A stretch of 64,000 nucleotides of DNA from Deltaproteobacteria bacterium (GTDB taxonomy: Bacteria; Desulfobacterota; DSM-4660; Desulfatiglandales; Desulfatiglandaceae), in assembly GCA_021737785.1 (NCBI GenBank), contig JAIPDI010000001.1, positions 124,001 to 188,000 of the forward strand. The letters run 5' to 3'. The notes beneath the pieces were generated by a model. That model did no database searches. It was given only the letters and a program-made list of their open reading frames with translations, and was not told where the DNA came from. Position 1 is the stretch's first letter; every line of letters begins with the position of its first letter. The position numbers were made by a program, and so were the translations under genes. Shown one piece after another: positions 24,542-30,771 of this stretch.

Positions 24542-25774
24542 ATGATATTGCCCGATAACCATCCGGCCGCGCCACCCTTCGACCGTTCAACGTCCCCCAA
24601 ATTGATGACCCGCAAGGAATTTCTCAAGACAGCCGGCCTGGGTGCTTCGGCATTTCTCTGTGCAGGTGCCGGTTACGGGTTCTTGCGGAAAAAGAGCGAT
24701 ATGGGAGAGAGCATCAAGGGGCACATCTTCAAGAATGATGCCCCTGAAGCAGCGTGGAAATGGTCAATCGAGGGATTTTACTATACCACGCACGGAAAGG
24801 CTGTCCGATGTGAGGTATGTCCGAACCACTGTTTTCTTGAACCGGGCGACAGGAGCATCTGCCGGTCAAAGGTCAATATCGGGGGGAAGCTTTACTCCCT
24901 TGCCTACGGGGACCCGTGCACGGCCCATGTGGACCCCATCGAGAAAAAGCCCCTTAATCATTTTCATCCCAACTCGCTTGTCTTTTCCATCGCTGCCACC
25001 GGCTGCAATTTCAGGTGCCTCAACTGCCAGAACTGGGAAATCTCCCAGAAAAAGCCCGAAGAGGTGAGGCACATGGAGCTGTTTCCGGAACAGGCGGTCC
25101 AGGAGGCCAAAAAACGACGGATCCCGTCCATCGCCTATACCTATTCAGAACCCATCACCTATTATGAATACATGTGCGATACGGCCAGACTGGCCAGGGC
25201 GGCGGGCATCCGGAATGTTCTGGTTTCAAACGGTTACATCAACCGTGAGCCGCTTCTGCGGCTCTGCAAATACCTGGACGCCGCCAATGTGAACCTGAAG
25301 TCCTTTGACAACGATATCTATGGCGCCCTCAACGGCGGGACCCTCCAGCCGGTCTTGAACACCTTCAAGACCCTCCATGAACAGGGGGTGTGGTTTGAGA
25401 TGACGACCCTGGTGGTGCCCACCTATGTGGACGATCCCGAGATGATCCGGCGCATGTGCGGGTGGATACTCAAGGAGCTGGGGCCGGGCTATCCCCTCCA
25501 TCTTCTCCGGTTTTTTCCACAGTACAAGCTCACGCGGCTGCCGGCCACGCCCATTACAACCCTTGAAAAACTTCGGGACATCGCCCTTCAGGAGGGAATC
25601 CATTATGTCTACCTGGGCAATGTGCCCGGCCACGAGGGGACCCAGACCTACTGCCCCCAATGCCGCAAGGTCATCGTAAAGCGGAACGGCTATCTGATCG
25701 ATACGGTCAACCTGAAAGAGGGCCGGTGCACCTTCTGCGGCACGTCGATTACCGGGAGATGGGGAGAGGTTTAG
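24542..25774 (+). CDS. amrS: AmrS-type radical SAM protein (AmmeMemoRadiSam)
   Basis: 410 residues from ATG 24542 with GAGGAAA upstream. An N-terminal export-like segment TRKEFLKTAGLGASAFLCAG (about 22-41) resembles a Tat signal with a single mismatch (RK for RR). The radical SAM domain carries the CxxxCxxC cluster CNFRCLNCQNWEIS (about 155) and the YTYSEPITYYEY segment; the N-terminal Cys set CEVCPNHCFLEPGDRSICRS is the usual AmrS feature, and CPQC/CTFCG near the C-terminus suggests another metal site. Function of this family is still open; relatives of pyruvate-formate-lyase activases. It follows the AMMECR1 and SpeE-like genes on the same strand. Confidence 0.9.
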   Translation: MILPDNHPAAPPFDRSTSPKLMTRKEFLKTAGLGASAFLCAGAGYGFLRKKSDMGESIKGHIFKNDAPEAAWKWSIEGFYYTTHGKAVRCEVCPNHCFLEPGDRSICRSKVNIGGKLYSLAYGDPCTAHVDPIEKKPLNHFHPNSLVFSIAATGCNFRCLNCQNWEISQKKPEEVRHMELFPEQAVQEAKKRRIPSIAYTYSEPITYYEYMCDTARLARAAGIRNVLVSNGYINREPLLRLCKYLDAANVNLKSFDNDIYGALNGGTLQPVLNTFKTLHEQGVWFEMTTLVVPTYVDDPEMIRRMCGWILKELGPGYPLHLLRFFPQYKLTRLPATPITTLEKLRDIALQEGIHYVYLGNVPGHEGTQTYCPQCRKVIVKRNGYLIDTVNLKEGRCTFCGTSITGRWGEV

Positions 25775-25788
25775 GGGGCTTCGAGTGG

Positions 25789-25899
25789 TTAGTCTCCATC
25801 CAAGTCGTTGTTCTCCTGATCAGACAGGGATTGGGCGCCTTTCTGCTGGAGTTTTTCCCGGGGGCGATCCTGCAAAGGGATGTCGGAAATTCTTTTCAT
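25789..25899 (-). pseudogene. radC N-terminal fragment
   Basis: A 36-codon minus-strand frame begins MKRISDIPLQDRPREKL and continues QQKGAQSLSDQE, matching the canonical N-terminus of RadC (IKDIP..RPREKL...G...LSD.EL), then ends in unrelated residues and TAA. The rest of radC is absent. It differs from the intact radC at 48091-48834, whose N-terminus is of another type. Confidence 0.6.
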
Positions 25900-26006
25900 G
25901 GAATCCTATCATCTTTTTCCGTCCGGGTCCGGCCTTCACGATAGCTGCGTATGCTATTGTTCCAGGCAGTTTATGCTGATGCGGCCTAACCCGACTTGGT
26001 CAGCCC

Positions 26007-26492
26007 TCATTCTCCCGCTTCGGAAATGAGCAATCGGACAACGGAATCGGAGAGATACAATCCTGCATCCGTAAGCGATTTGACCCCGTCTTTCACTGAA
26101 TGAATCAAACCGCGTCGTTTGGCAAGAACCAGAAGGGCGCCGGTGCCTAAGGTCGGAATTCCAAAGGCCTTGGCACATCTGCGTGCGGCAAGATCATCCA
26201 CAAGCGCTCTGGCGCCGGGGTTTTCCAGGGCATACGAAAACACCGCAGATTCCCCATTTCCCAGGTTCCAGGCAGCTACAGGAAGAGTGATCCCCACCTT
26301 TTTCCTGATGACCCATTCTGTCCGGGGCAGTGATATCCTTGCGGCGTCATCCATTTTCCCAGGCAGGACCTCAGCGTATACCTGTTCAGGTACGATGACT
26401 TTCCTGAAGAGCTTCGGAATTAAGTCCGCCTGCCCGCTTCTGAAAAGAACGATCAGAGGGGAACTGTTCACCACAACATTTTCAATCCGCAT
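26007..26492 (-). CDS. DUF3368 PIN-like toxin
   Basis: 161 residues from ATG 26492. The N-terminus IENVVVNSSPLIVLFRSGQ, with Asn in place of the first PIN-domain Asp, is usual for DUF3368. Later acidic residues GNGESAVFSYA and ARALVDDLAARRCAKAFGIPTLGTGALLVLAKRRGLI follow the family pattern. DUF3368 proteins are putative ribonuclease toxins regularly preceded by a UPF0175 antitoxin, as here, where the genes overlap by 11 bp. Confidence 0.88.
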   Translation of the reverse strand: MRIENVVVNSSPLIVLFRSGQADLIPKLFRKVIVPEQVYAEVLPGKMDDAARISLPRTEWVIRKKVGITLPVAAWNLGNGESAVFSYALENPGARALVDDLAARRCAKAFGIPTLGTGALLVLAKRRGLIHSVKDGVKSLTDAGLYLSDSVVRLLISEAGE

Positions 26493-26736
26493 CAGCGAGT
26501 TCCTCGCGGAGTTGTTCCGGGCTAATCTGCAATGGAGACACACTGGCCTCTGATAACGCATCTATGAATTCAGATCTGGAAAGACCTGCGATCTCCGCCC
26601 CTTTGTTTTGTGAAATCCTGCCCAGTTCATACCATTTAATAGCTGCGGCAATCCGCATTTGCCGGGTGAACTCCTTTGGGTCCGCGTGGAGAGCTGAGAA
26701 TACGGTTTCGGGCAATTCCATGATCAGTGTTGTCAC
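26482..26736 (-). CDS. UPF0175-family antitoxin
   Basis: 84 residues from GTG 26736, chosen because AAGGAGG lies six bases upstream. Typical UPF0175 body: ELPETVFSALHADPKEFTRQ, then AAAIKWYELGRISQNKGAEI and AGLSRSEFIDALS, a small DNA-binding helix-turn-helix of the AbrB/RHH-like class. It is coupled to the downstream DUF3368 toxin. A second, damaged copy of its C-terminal two thirds lies at 27138-27419. Confidence 0.88.
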   Translation of the reverse strand: MTTLIMELPETVFSALHADPKEFTRQMRIAAAIKWYELGRISQNKGAEIAGLSRSEFIDALSEASVSPLQISPEQLREELADAD

Positions 26737-26750
26737 GGTGTACCTCCTTA

Positions 26751-26831
26751 TCATTCCGGATGCATTGGTTGCAGAGAGTTGGCCCCATAAAGGTGGATGA
26801 TCGGTCCGGCATCACAAACGATGGTTCTCAT
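26751..26831 (-). pseudogene. Truncated PIN-domain (DUF3368-like) toxin start
   Basis: A 26-codon frame reads MRTIVCDAGPIIHLYGANSL and stops six residues later. The first 14 residues are the classic start of PIN/DUF3368 toxins (T-I-V-x-D-A/T-x-P-I-I-H-L). Its ATG overlaps the stop of the ribbon-helix-helix antitoxin (ATGA), the normal coupling of such pairs. The remaining 120 or so codons are gone, replaced by the next antitoxin gene whose ribosome-binding site begins right after the stop. Confidence 0.7.
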
Positions 26832-27031
26832 TGGCCAGCATGGGCCTCATTCTTGGCCCACGCAATGTCTTCGCAGGCAAAACGCTCCATCAGGTCAACC
26901 CGGTTGCGCCGGATGAATTCCGAAATCGCCGCCACAACAACGTCCGGTTCAGACATGAAGAAACCGGAGCGAACATAATCGTGAATTTGCTCGGCCAGAT
27001 GGTCCGGAACGGTGATTGATAATGTTTTCAA
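26828..27031 (-). CDS. Ribbon-helix-helix (ParD-like) antitoxin
   Basis: 67 residues from TTG 27031, with GGGGAGG upstream. The sequence KTLSITVPDHLAEQIHDYV followed by SEPDVVVAAISEFIRRNR is a ribbon-helix-helix domain with a beta strand and two helices, as in ParD/CopG antitoxins. Its partner toxin is the truncated frame at 26751-26831, so it is now an orphan antitoxin, possibly repressing its own promoter only. Confidence 0.8.
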   Translation of the reverse strand: MKTLSITVPDHLAEQIHDYVRSGFFMSEPDVVVAAISEFIRRNRVDLMERFACEDIAWAKNEAHAGQ

Positions 27032-27137
27032 TTGACGATACCTCCCCTTGTCAAGATCACATAACTATTATTTATCATTTTTTGGAGTAACCCTCAAGCT
27101 CCGCCACTCCCTCCTTCCTTGAACTTAACCATTGTCT

Positions 27138-27419
27138 TCACGGAGTTCCCAATCCCTTTCCGTCCGCATCGGCCAGCTCCTCGCGGAGTTGTTCCGGGCT
27201 AATCTGCAACGGAGACACACTGGCCTAGGATAGCGCATCCATGAATTCAGATCTGGAAAGACCTGAGATCTCAGCCCCTTCATTCTGTGAAATCCTGCCC
27301 AGTTCATACCATTTAATAGCTGCGGCAATCCGCCCCAGATCCGCCTCTGCAGCCCGAACAACATATTTCTCAATCGAAAACACGGGACTGGCACAGATGC
27401 ACTGATTCCTCACAACCAT
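27138..27419 (-). pseudogene. Duplicated, broken UPF0175 antitoxin gene
   Basis: 27165-27333 is a near copy of 26488-26656. It encodes AAAIKWYELGRISQNEGAEI and SGLSRSEFMDALS, then a TAG (27225-27227) where the intact copy has GAG, and continues in frame ASVSPLQISPEQLREELADA to a TGA at 27138. The N-terminal third is replaced by unrelated sequence. Partial duplication plus an amber mutation make this a pseudogene. Confidence 0.8.
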
Positions 27420-27510
27420 TCCCTTAAAACCATACTTATCCGGAGAAACCTAAAAACCTTAGAACGTCCCCGTCTGTCTAACGTCTGTCTCCTATCCGCC
27501 TTCGAAACCC

Positions 27511-27650
27511 AATGCGGATAACCGCAACCAAGATCCAGTGTGCTGTCCCGTCATTCCGGCATGCCCTTGGCCGGAATCCTCGCCATCGTATTTCTGGATT
27601 CCGGCTAAAACCGAGCCGGAATGACGGAAGGTTAAACCTGCAATTCCATC
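27511..27650 (-). repeat. REP-like repeat element, copy 3 (inverted)
   Basis: Inverse orientation relative to the copies at 20941 and 24366: GCGGATAACCGCAACC on the left, CCGTCATTCCGGCATGCCCT, a diverged middle, and GCCGGAATGACGG on the right (about 27607-27625). It occupies most of the 339-bp gap between the broken antitoxin gene and the DUF2442 gene; the remainder has no visible gene. Confidence 0.75.
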
Positions 27651-27758
27651 GTGAGGGTTGTCATAGCGCACATCTTCTGCTCTCATTTCAGACTATTCAT
27701 AGGGAAGAATAGCCACCATCTTCCCTTGGCGTGCTCTACTGCAAGCTCAAATGCGGTA

Positions 27759-28082
27759 CTATTTGTTATGGTCAAAATCCGCCTGAGACTCAGCAACGCC
27801 GATTGGGATACGATCGGTTTCCCAGTCAGAGCTGTCCAGGATTTCGGAAACGGGTTCGCTGTCCATATAGAGCGTATCCGGACAAAGGTCCTGACCGTCC
27901 CTCCACTGGATGCTGCCCAGGAAGACCTTCACTGAGTTAAAATTCTTCAGCGCCCGAAGTTCCTTGAATACCCCCTTTTCAAGATAGGGTTTCACATCAA
28001 AGCGTCTGGTTTCTCCATTCTCGAAGACGATGGTGAGGGTATAATCCGGATTAGGGCGTACCGATTTGACTCTGGGGTTCAT
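27759..28082 (-). CDS. DUF2442-domain protein
   Basis: 107 residues. VKSVRPNPDYTLTIVFENGE, then RRFDVKPYLEKGVFKELRAL and SIQWRDGQDLCPDTLYMDS are the usual conserved blocks of DUF2442. Members are small proteins commonly encoded next to DUF4160 proteins and suspected to form toxin-antitoxin-like pairs. The C-terminal 20 residues extend beyond the domain. It follows a shortened DUF4160 gene by 11 bp. Confidence 0.85.
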   Translation of the reverse strand: MNPRVKSVRPNPDYTLTIVFENGETRRFDVKPYLEKGVFKELRALKNFNSVKVFLGSIQWRDGQDLCPDTLYMDSEPVSEILDSSDWETDRIPIGVAESQADFDHNK

Positions 28083-28093
28083 GGATTCACCTC

Positions 28094-28279
28094 CTATCGG
28101 AGCGGATCAATCGGAAAAACAGTCTCTCCCTGGCTTGCCAGCTCCCAATCAGCCATCAATTCCTCTCTATGCAGCTCGATCCAGGCAGCCACAAGCTTCA
28201 GTTTTCCTGCAGGGATGGCCCCTTCGCCAGGAGCTGATACTGTGTCCGGCACATATTGGTTCTCTGCACGCTTATCCAT
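28094..28279 (-). pseudogene. Truncated DUF4160 protein
   Basis: 61 codons. The C-terminal half, GKLKLVAAWIELHREELMAD followed by WELASQGE, is typical of DUF4160, but the N-terminal half with the HHPPHFHA-type His motif is missing and replaced by an unrelated stretch. It may still be translated, but lacks the domain's conserved His residues. Its normal partner DUF2442 follows. Confidence 0.6.
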
Positions 28280-28373
28280 GATCTCAAATAGTCTGGTATG
28301 TCAGGTGAAAGAAGCAGGTATCGGAATTCACAACATTCCCGGCCTATTTAGTGATTTGTAGTCTCGCATAATT

Positions 28374-28775
28374 TTATGGATTGGATTTTATCAAGGGCCG
28401 GAGTTGTTCTATAAGCTGTTCACATTCATTCAACTGGGTCTCTACGTAAGTCGGCTCAAAAGAAATGAAGACCATATAATCCCCCTCCTGCCGATCCTCA
28501 AAAAGCTGATCATAGAGCCGGCCCCATTTCCGCTCAAGCCGACCGGGCTTGATGAATTGCTGATGAAACGCTGCGCGTACCCCGGAATGCTTTCTGAAAA
28601 ACAAATTGTGCGCCATTAACAACGCCGATGCCGCATAAAAGGCCGCATAGTAAATCCGATTTATTGCAAAGGTTAAAGATCCTGCTTCAAATTCTCGCCG
28701 AGCAGCGGATAGGCTTTCTTCTGCCTTTTCAAACCAGAATGCGATAACAGCGGAGCGTTTCTCCTGATTGTTCAT
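28374..28775 (-). CDS. HEPN-domain protein (HEPN/MNT toxin-antitoxin)
   Basis: 133 residues, all helical. It starts with a helix FWFEKAEESLSAARREFEAG followed by AINRIYYAAFYAASALLMA and the segment FRKHSGVRAAFHQQFIK; this order matches HEPN toxins, though the Rx4-6H catalytic motif is not as clear as in active RNases. HEPN proteins pair with minimal nucleotidyltransferases, and the MNT gene lies directly upstream with an ATGA overlap. In known pairs the MNT modifies HEPN by AMPylation. Confidence 0.85.
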   Translation of the reverse strand: MNNQEKRSAVIAFWFEKAEESLSAARREFEAGSLTFAINRIYYAAFYAASALLMAHNLFFRKHSGVRAAFHQQFIKPGRLERKWGRLYDQLFEDRQEGDYMVFISFEPTYVETQLNECEQLIEQLRPLIKSNP

Positions 28776-29107
28776 AGACGTATCCCATCTCTAATGATCT
28801 CGTCTCTCAGTGGGAGCACGGATAACATCCCCGTTTCCCAGGAGTCTTGATCCACTACCAGCGTGCTGAAGTTGGTCCCGAACTCCAAATTGACATCAAA
28901 AACAATGTCTGTAATTTCGTGGCGTTTGAAGCGGGAAATGGGTTCAGAGACCACGATCATCAGGTCGAAGTCTGACTCCTCATGTGCCTCCCCTCTCGCA
29001 GCAGAACCGTACAGCACAAAATCCACCACGTGAAATGCCGCCGTCACCTTTGCCTTGATTTGGCGTAACGCTTCAGATTCTCTCTCCGAAAGCATCATTT
29101 CAGCCAT
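28772..29107 (-). CDS. Minimal nucleotidyltransferase (MNT antitoxin)
   Basis: 111 residues with the nucleotidyltransferase signature GSAARGEAHEESDFDLMIVV (GSx10DxD, about 36-55) and a third acidic residue in VFDVNLEFGTNFSTLVVD. It is the likely antidote of the HEPN protein encoded next, probably by adding AMP. The 450-bp region upstream holds two TTTACAT inverted repeats and a MITE-like element and no gene. Confidence 0.9.
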   Translation of the reverse strand: MAEMMLSERESEALRQIKAKVTAAFHVVDFVLYGSAARGEAHEESDFDLMIVVSEPISRFKRHEITDIVFDVNLEFGTNFSTLVVDQDSWETGMLSVLPLRDEIIRDGIRL

Positions 29108-29282
29108 TTAACGCCTCCTTTTTTTGGCAGTGTATTGGACCTTTGCTTTGCAGCTTGCTCTCCCATTCATAGTGAGGCCCAGTACGGTTCGATAAAGCGA
29201 ACTTGGTTACTTTTGTGCCTTTCATTTCCGAACCAGAAGACGACATCCGGGCAATTCACCAACCCAAAACAATGGCCCGGCT

Positions 29283-29350
29283 CTTTACATGCCCCGGCCT
29301 TAATGTAAAGAAAACCCACTCAATTTTACATGAAATATCTGAGATGTAAA
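29283..29350. repeat. Two consecutive TTTACAT-N12-ATGTAAA inverted repeats
   Basis: CTTTACAT (29283-29290), 12 bases, ATGTAAAG (29303-29310); then TTTACAT (29325-29331), 12 bases, ATGTAAA (29344-29350). Both pairs have identical spacing and lie 15 bp apart, upstream of the MNT gene and touching the left end of the MITE-like element. They could be operators or remnants of another repeat family. Confidence 0.7.
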
Positions 29351-29353
29351 GTC

Positions 29354-29498
29354 GATGGTCTCGTAAAAAGTCAGGAAATGTCATTTTTCGTCATTCCGGC
29401 GAAGGCCGGAATCCAGTCCCGCAACAGCGGGATTCAATCAGTTACAAAACCCATGGACCCCGTTTTTCAACGGGGTGACGACTTTTTACGAATGCATC
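29354..29498. mobile_element. MITE-like element, copy 1
   Basis: 145 bp with terminal inverted repeats: GATG-N3-TCGTAAAAAGTC at the left and its inverse at the right (inner 12 bp perfect). The interior has nested hairpins (CGTCATTCCGGCGAAGGCCGG region, CCCGCAACAGCGGG, ACCCCGTTTTTCAACGGGGT). No coding capacity. A second copy with very few differences lies at 56542-56686. Flanks AAAGTC/AAAGTT may be a worn target duplication. Confidence 0.85.
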
Positions 29499-29559
29499 AA
29501 AGTTGATTGGAATACGCTCACAGCCCCTCTTTCTTGATGTTCCCTGCTGCGACAGCATC

Positions 29560-30372
29560 TCAAATTCCGGTCAACTCACCGACTCGCGAATAAGGGATCA
29601 AAGCGCCAGTTGGCAACTGTTTCCAGATTTCTTCTTGATGTGCGGCCTTGTAGACATCCTCATCATTTGGAAACCGTTCAGCCACCTTATCGATGATACG
29701 GAATTCTTCAGCCGAAAGGGGCTCGGCATCGTTCCCATTAGCGTCCTTAATCGGTTTAACGAGGTCCCTATAGTTGTTCAATTGTGGTCCATAGGGAAGC
29801 GCAGCGTAACTGGCTCCTGTCAACCCTTTTCCGAGGTGTCGAAAGGCAAGCATATCAACGTACCACAAATATTTTGCCAAAAACAAAAACTTATCCCCTG
29901 CTTTGAGCAATCGCCTGCCGAGTTCTCTCTCTAATGTCACAGCGACGAGTTTAATCCTGGGCAAATTCATTTTCCGATTGCCGGTATAGTTGTCCGAATG
30001 GGTGTTGCACTCCAATGCGATCCGCAAGGCCTGGTCCATGGACTTGCTCTGAACCAGGCCCGTTTCCCAGCGTTTAACACTGGCTATCCCCACGTTCATG
30101 GCATCCGCTAATTGCTGTTGCGTCAGACTCTTTGTCTCGCGTAGAGACTTGATTTCCCGGCTGGTCAAAAGCCCGACTTTCTCACGGTAGCTGTCCGCAA
30201 TAGCGCATTGTACAGCTCCGGCGGTTTGTACTGTCCCCGCCTCAAGCCCGCAGACCGGGCACACAAAGAGGTCTGCCTTATACTCAATATCAACGCCTTT
30301 GAACGTTTTCTTTTTGCACAGTTGTTTAAGCGCCATTGGGCCATGTCCCTTAGGGCAAGGTATGATTTTCAT
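29560..30372 (-). CDS. HTH antitoxin with Panacea (DUF4065) domain
   Basis: 270 residues from ATG 30372 (GAGGAG six bases upstream). Residues 1-60 are a zinc-binding, MqsA-like N-terminus (CPKGHGPM, CPVCGLEA); 70-125 an XRE helix-turn-helix (LTQQQLADAMNVGIASVKRW); 140-270 a Panacea domain (AKYLWYVDMLAFRHLGKGLT, YGPQLNNYRDLV). Panacea proteins act as antitoxins against diverse toxins in PanAT modules, with specificity in the Panacea domain. The preceding 81-residue protein is its probable partner. It ends 62 bp from the MITE-like element. Confidence 0.85.
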   Translation of the reverse strand: MKIIPCPKGHGPMALKQLCKKKTFKGVDIEYKADLFVCPVCGLEAGTVQTAGAVQCAIADSYREKVGLLTSREIKSLRETKSLTQQQLADAMNVGIASVKRWETGLVQSKSMDQALRIALECNTHSDNYTGNRKMNLPRIKLVAVTLERELGRRLLKAGDKFLFLAKYLWYVDMLAFRHLGKGLTGASYAALPYGPQLNNYRDLVKPIKDANGNDAEPLSAEEFRIIDKVAERFPNDEDVYKAAHQEEIWKQLPTGALIPYSRVGELTGI

Positions 30373-30493
30373 GCTGACTCCTCTATGGGGCGGTCCTGAT
30401 GAAGGGACACCAACCAAAGTGCCTTTCGGTTAAGGCAAATTTGAAATAGACCCTGCATCTGAAACGAAGGCTGCCCACCACGAAGAAAAAAAG

Positions 30494-30739
30494 CTACAAG
30501 CCTTGGATCTCCTTCTTATAAGACCGTTGCGGCGGATGCGACCCGGCATATTGAATCACTGACATTTTCTCCAGGAGTTCCCCGAGCACCTCCAGCAGTT
30601 CACTCCCGATATCATACCCAAGTTCAATGGCATCTTCCGCGATCACGTCCGGATCGATCAGAAAAATGTCCGCGCGCCGAACTGCTGCTCTGGCATCTCG
30701 CAACTTCCCAAACAATTCTTTATTGGATGGTCTTACCAT
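30494..30739 (-). CDS. Small protein, probable toxin or partner of the Panacea antitoxin
   Basis: 81 residues, mostly helical and acidic in the middle (KLRDARAAVRRADIFLIDPD, then ELGYDIGSELLEVLGELLEK), ending YAGSHPPQRSYKKEIQGL. I recall similar proteins encoded ahead of MqsA/Panacea-type antitoxins but cannot assign an activity. The gene lies 121 bp upstream of the Panacea gene on the same strand. The promoter at 30742-30769 is so close that transcription may begin inside or at the start codon; translation would then be leaderless or start later. Confidence 0.6.
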   Translation of the reverse strand: MVRPSNKELFGKLRDARAAVRRADIFLIDPDVIAEDAIELGYDIGSELLEVLGELLEKMSVIQYAGSHPPQRSYKKEIQGL

Positions 30740-30741
30740 TT

Positions 30742-30769
30742 ATTATGGTATCAATTGATACTTTGTCAA
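30742..30769 (-). promoter_or_regulatory. Promoter with palindromic operator for the Panacea module
   Basis: Minus strand: TTGACA (30769-30764), 16-base spacer, CATAAT (30747-30742). The spacer contains a perfect 14-bp palindrome GTATCAATTGATAC (30761-30748), well placed for autorepression by the HTH antitoxin. The -10 ends two bases before the ATG of the 81-residue gene, and the -35 lies two bases from the last, degenerate CRISPR repeat. Confidence 0.7.
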
Positions 30770-30771
30770 GG

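Noticed and set aside
27225-27227. The TAG in the second UPF0175 copy as a pyrrolysine codon
   Set aside because: The intact copy has GAG at the position and the N-terminus is also lost, so a simple nonsense mutation explains it.
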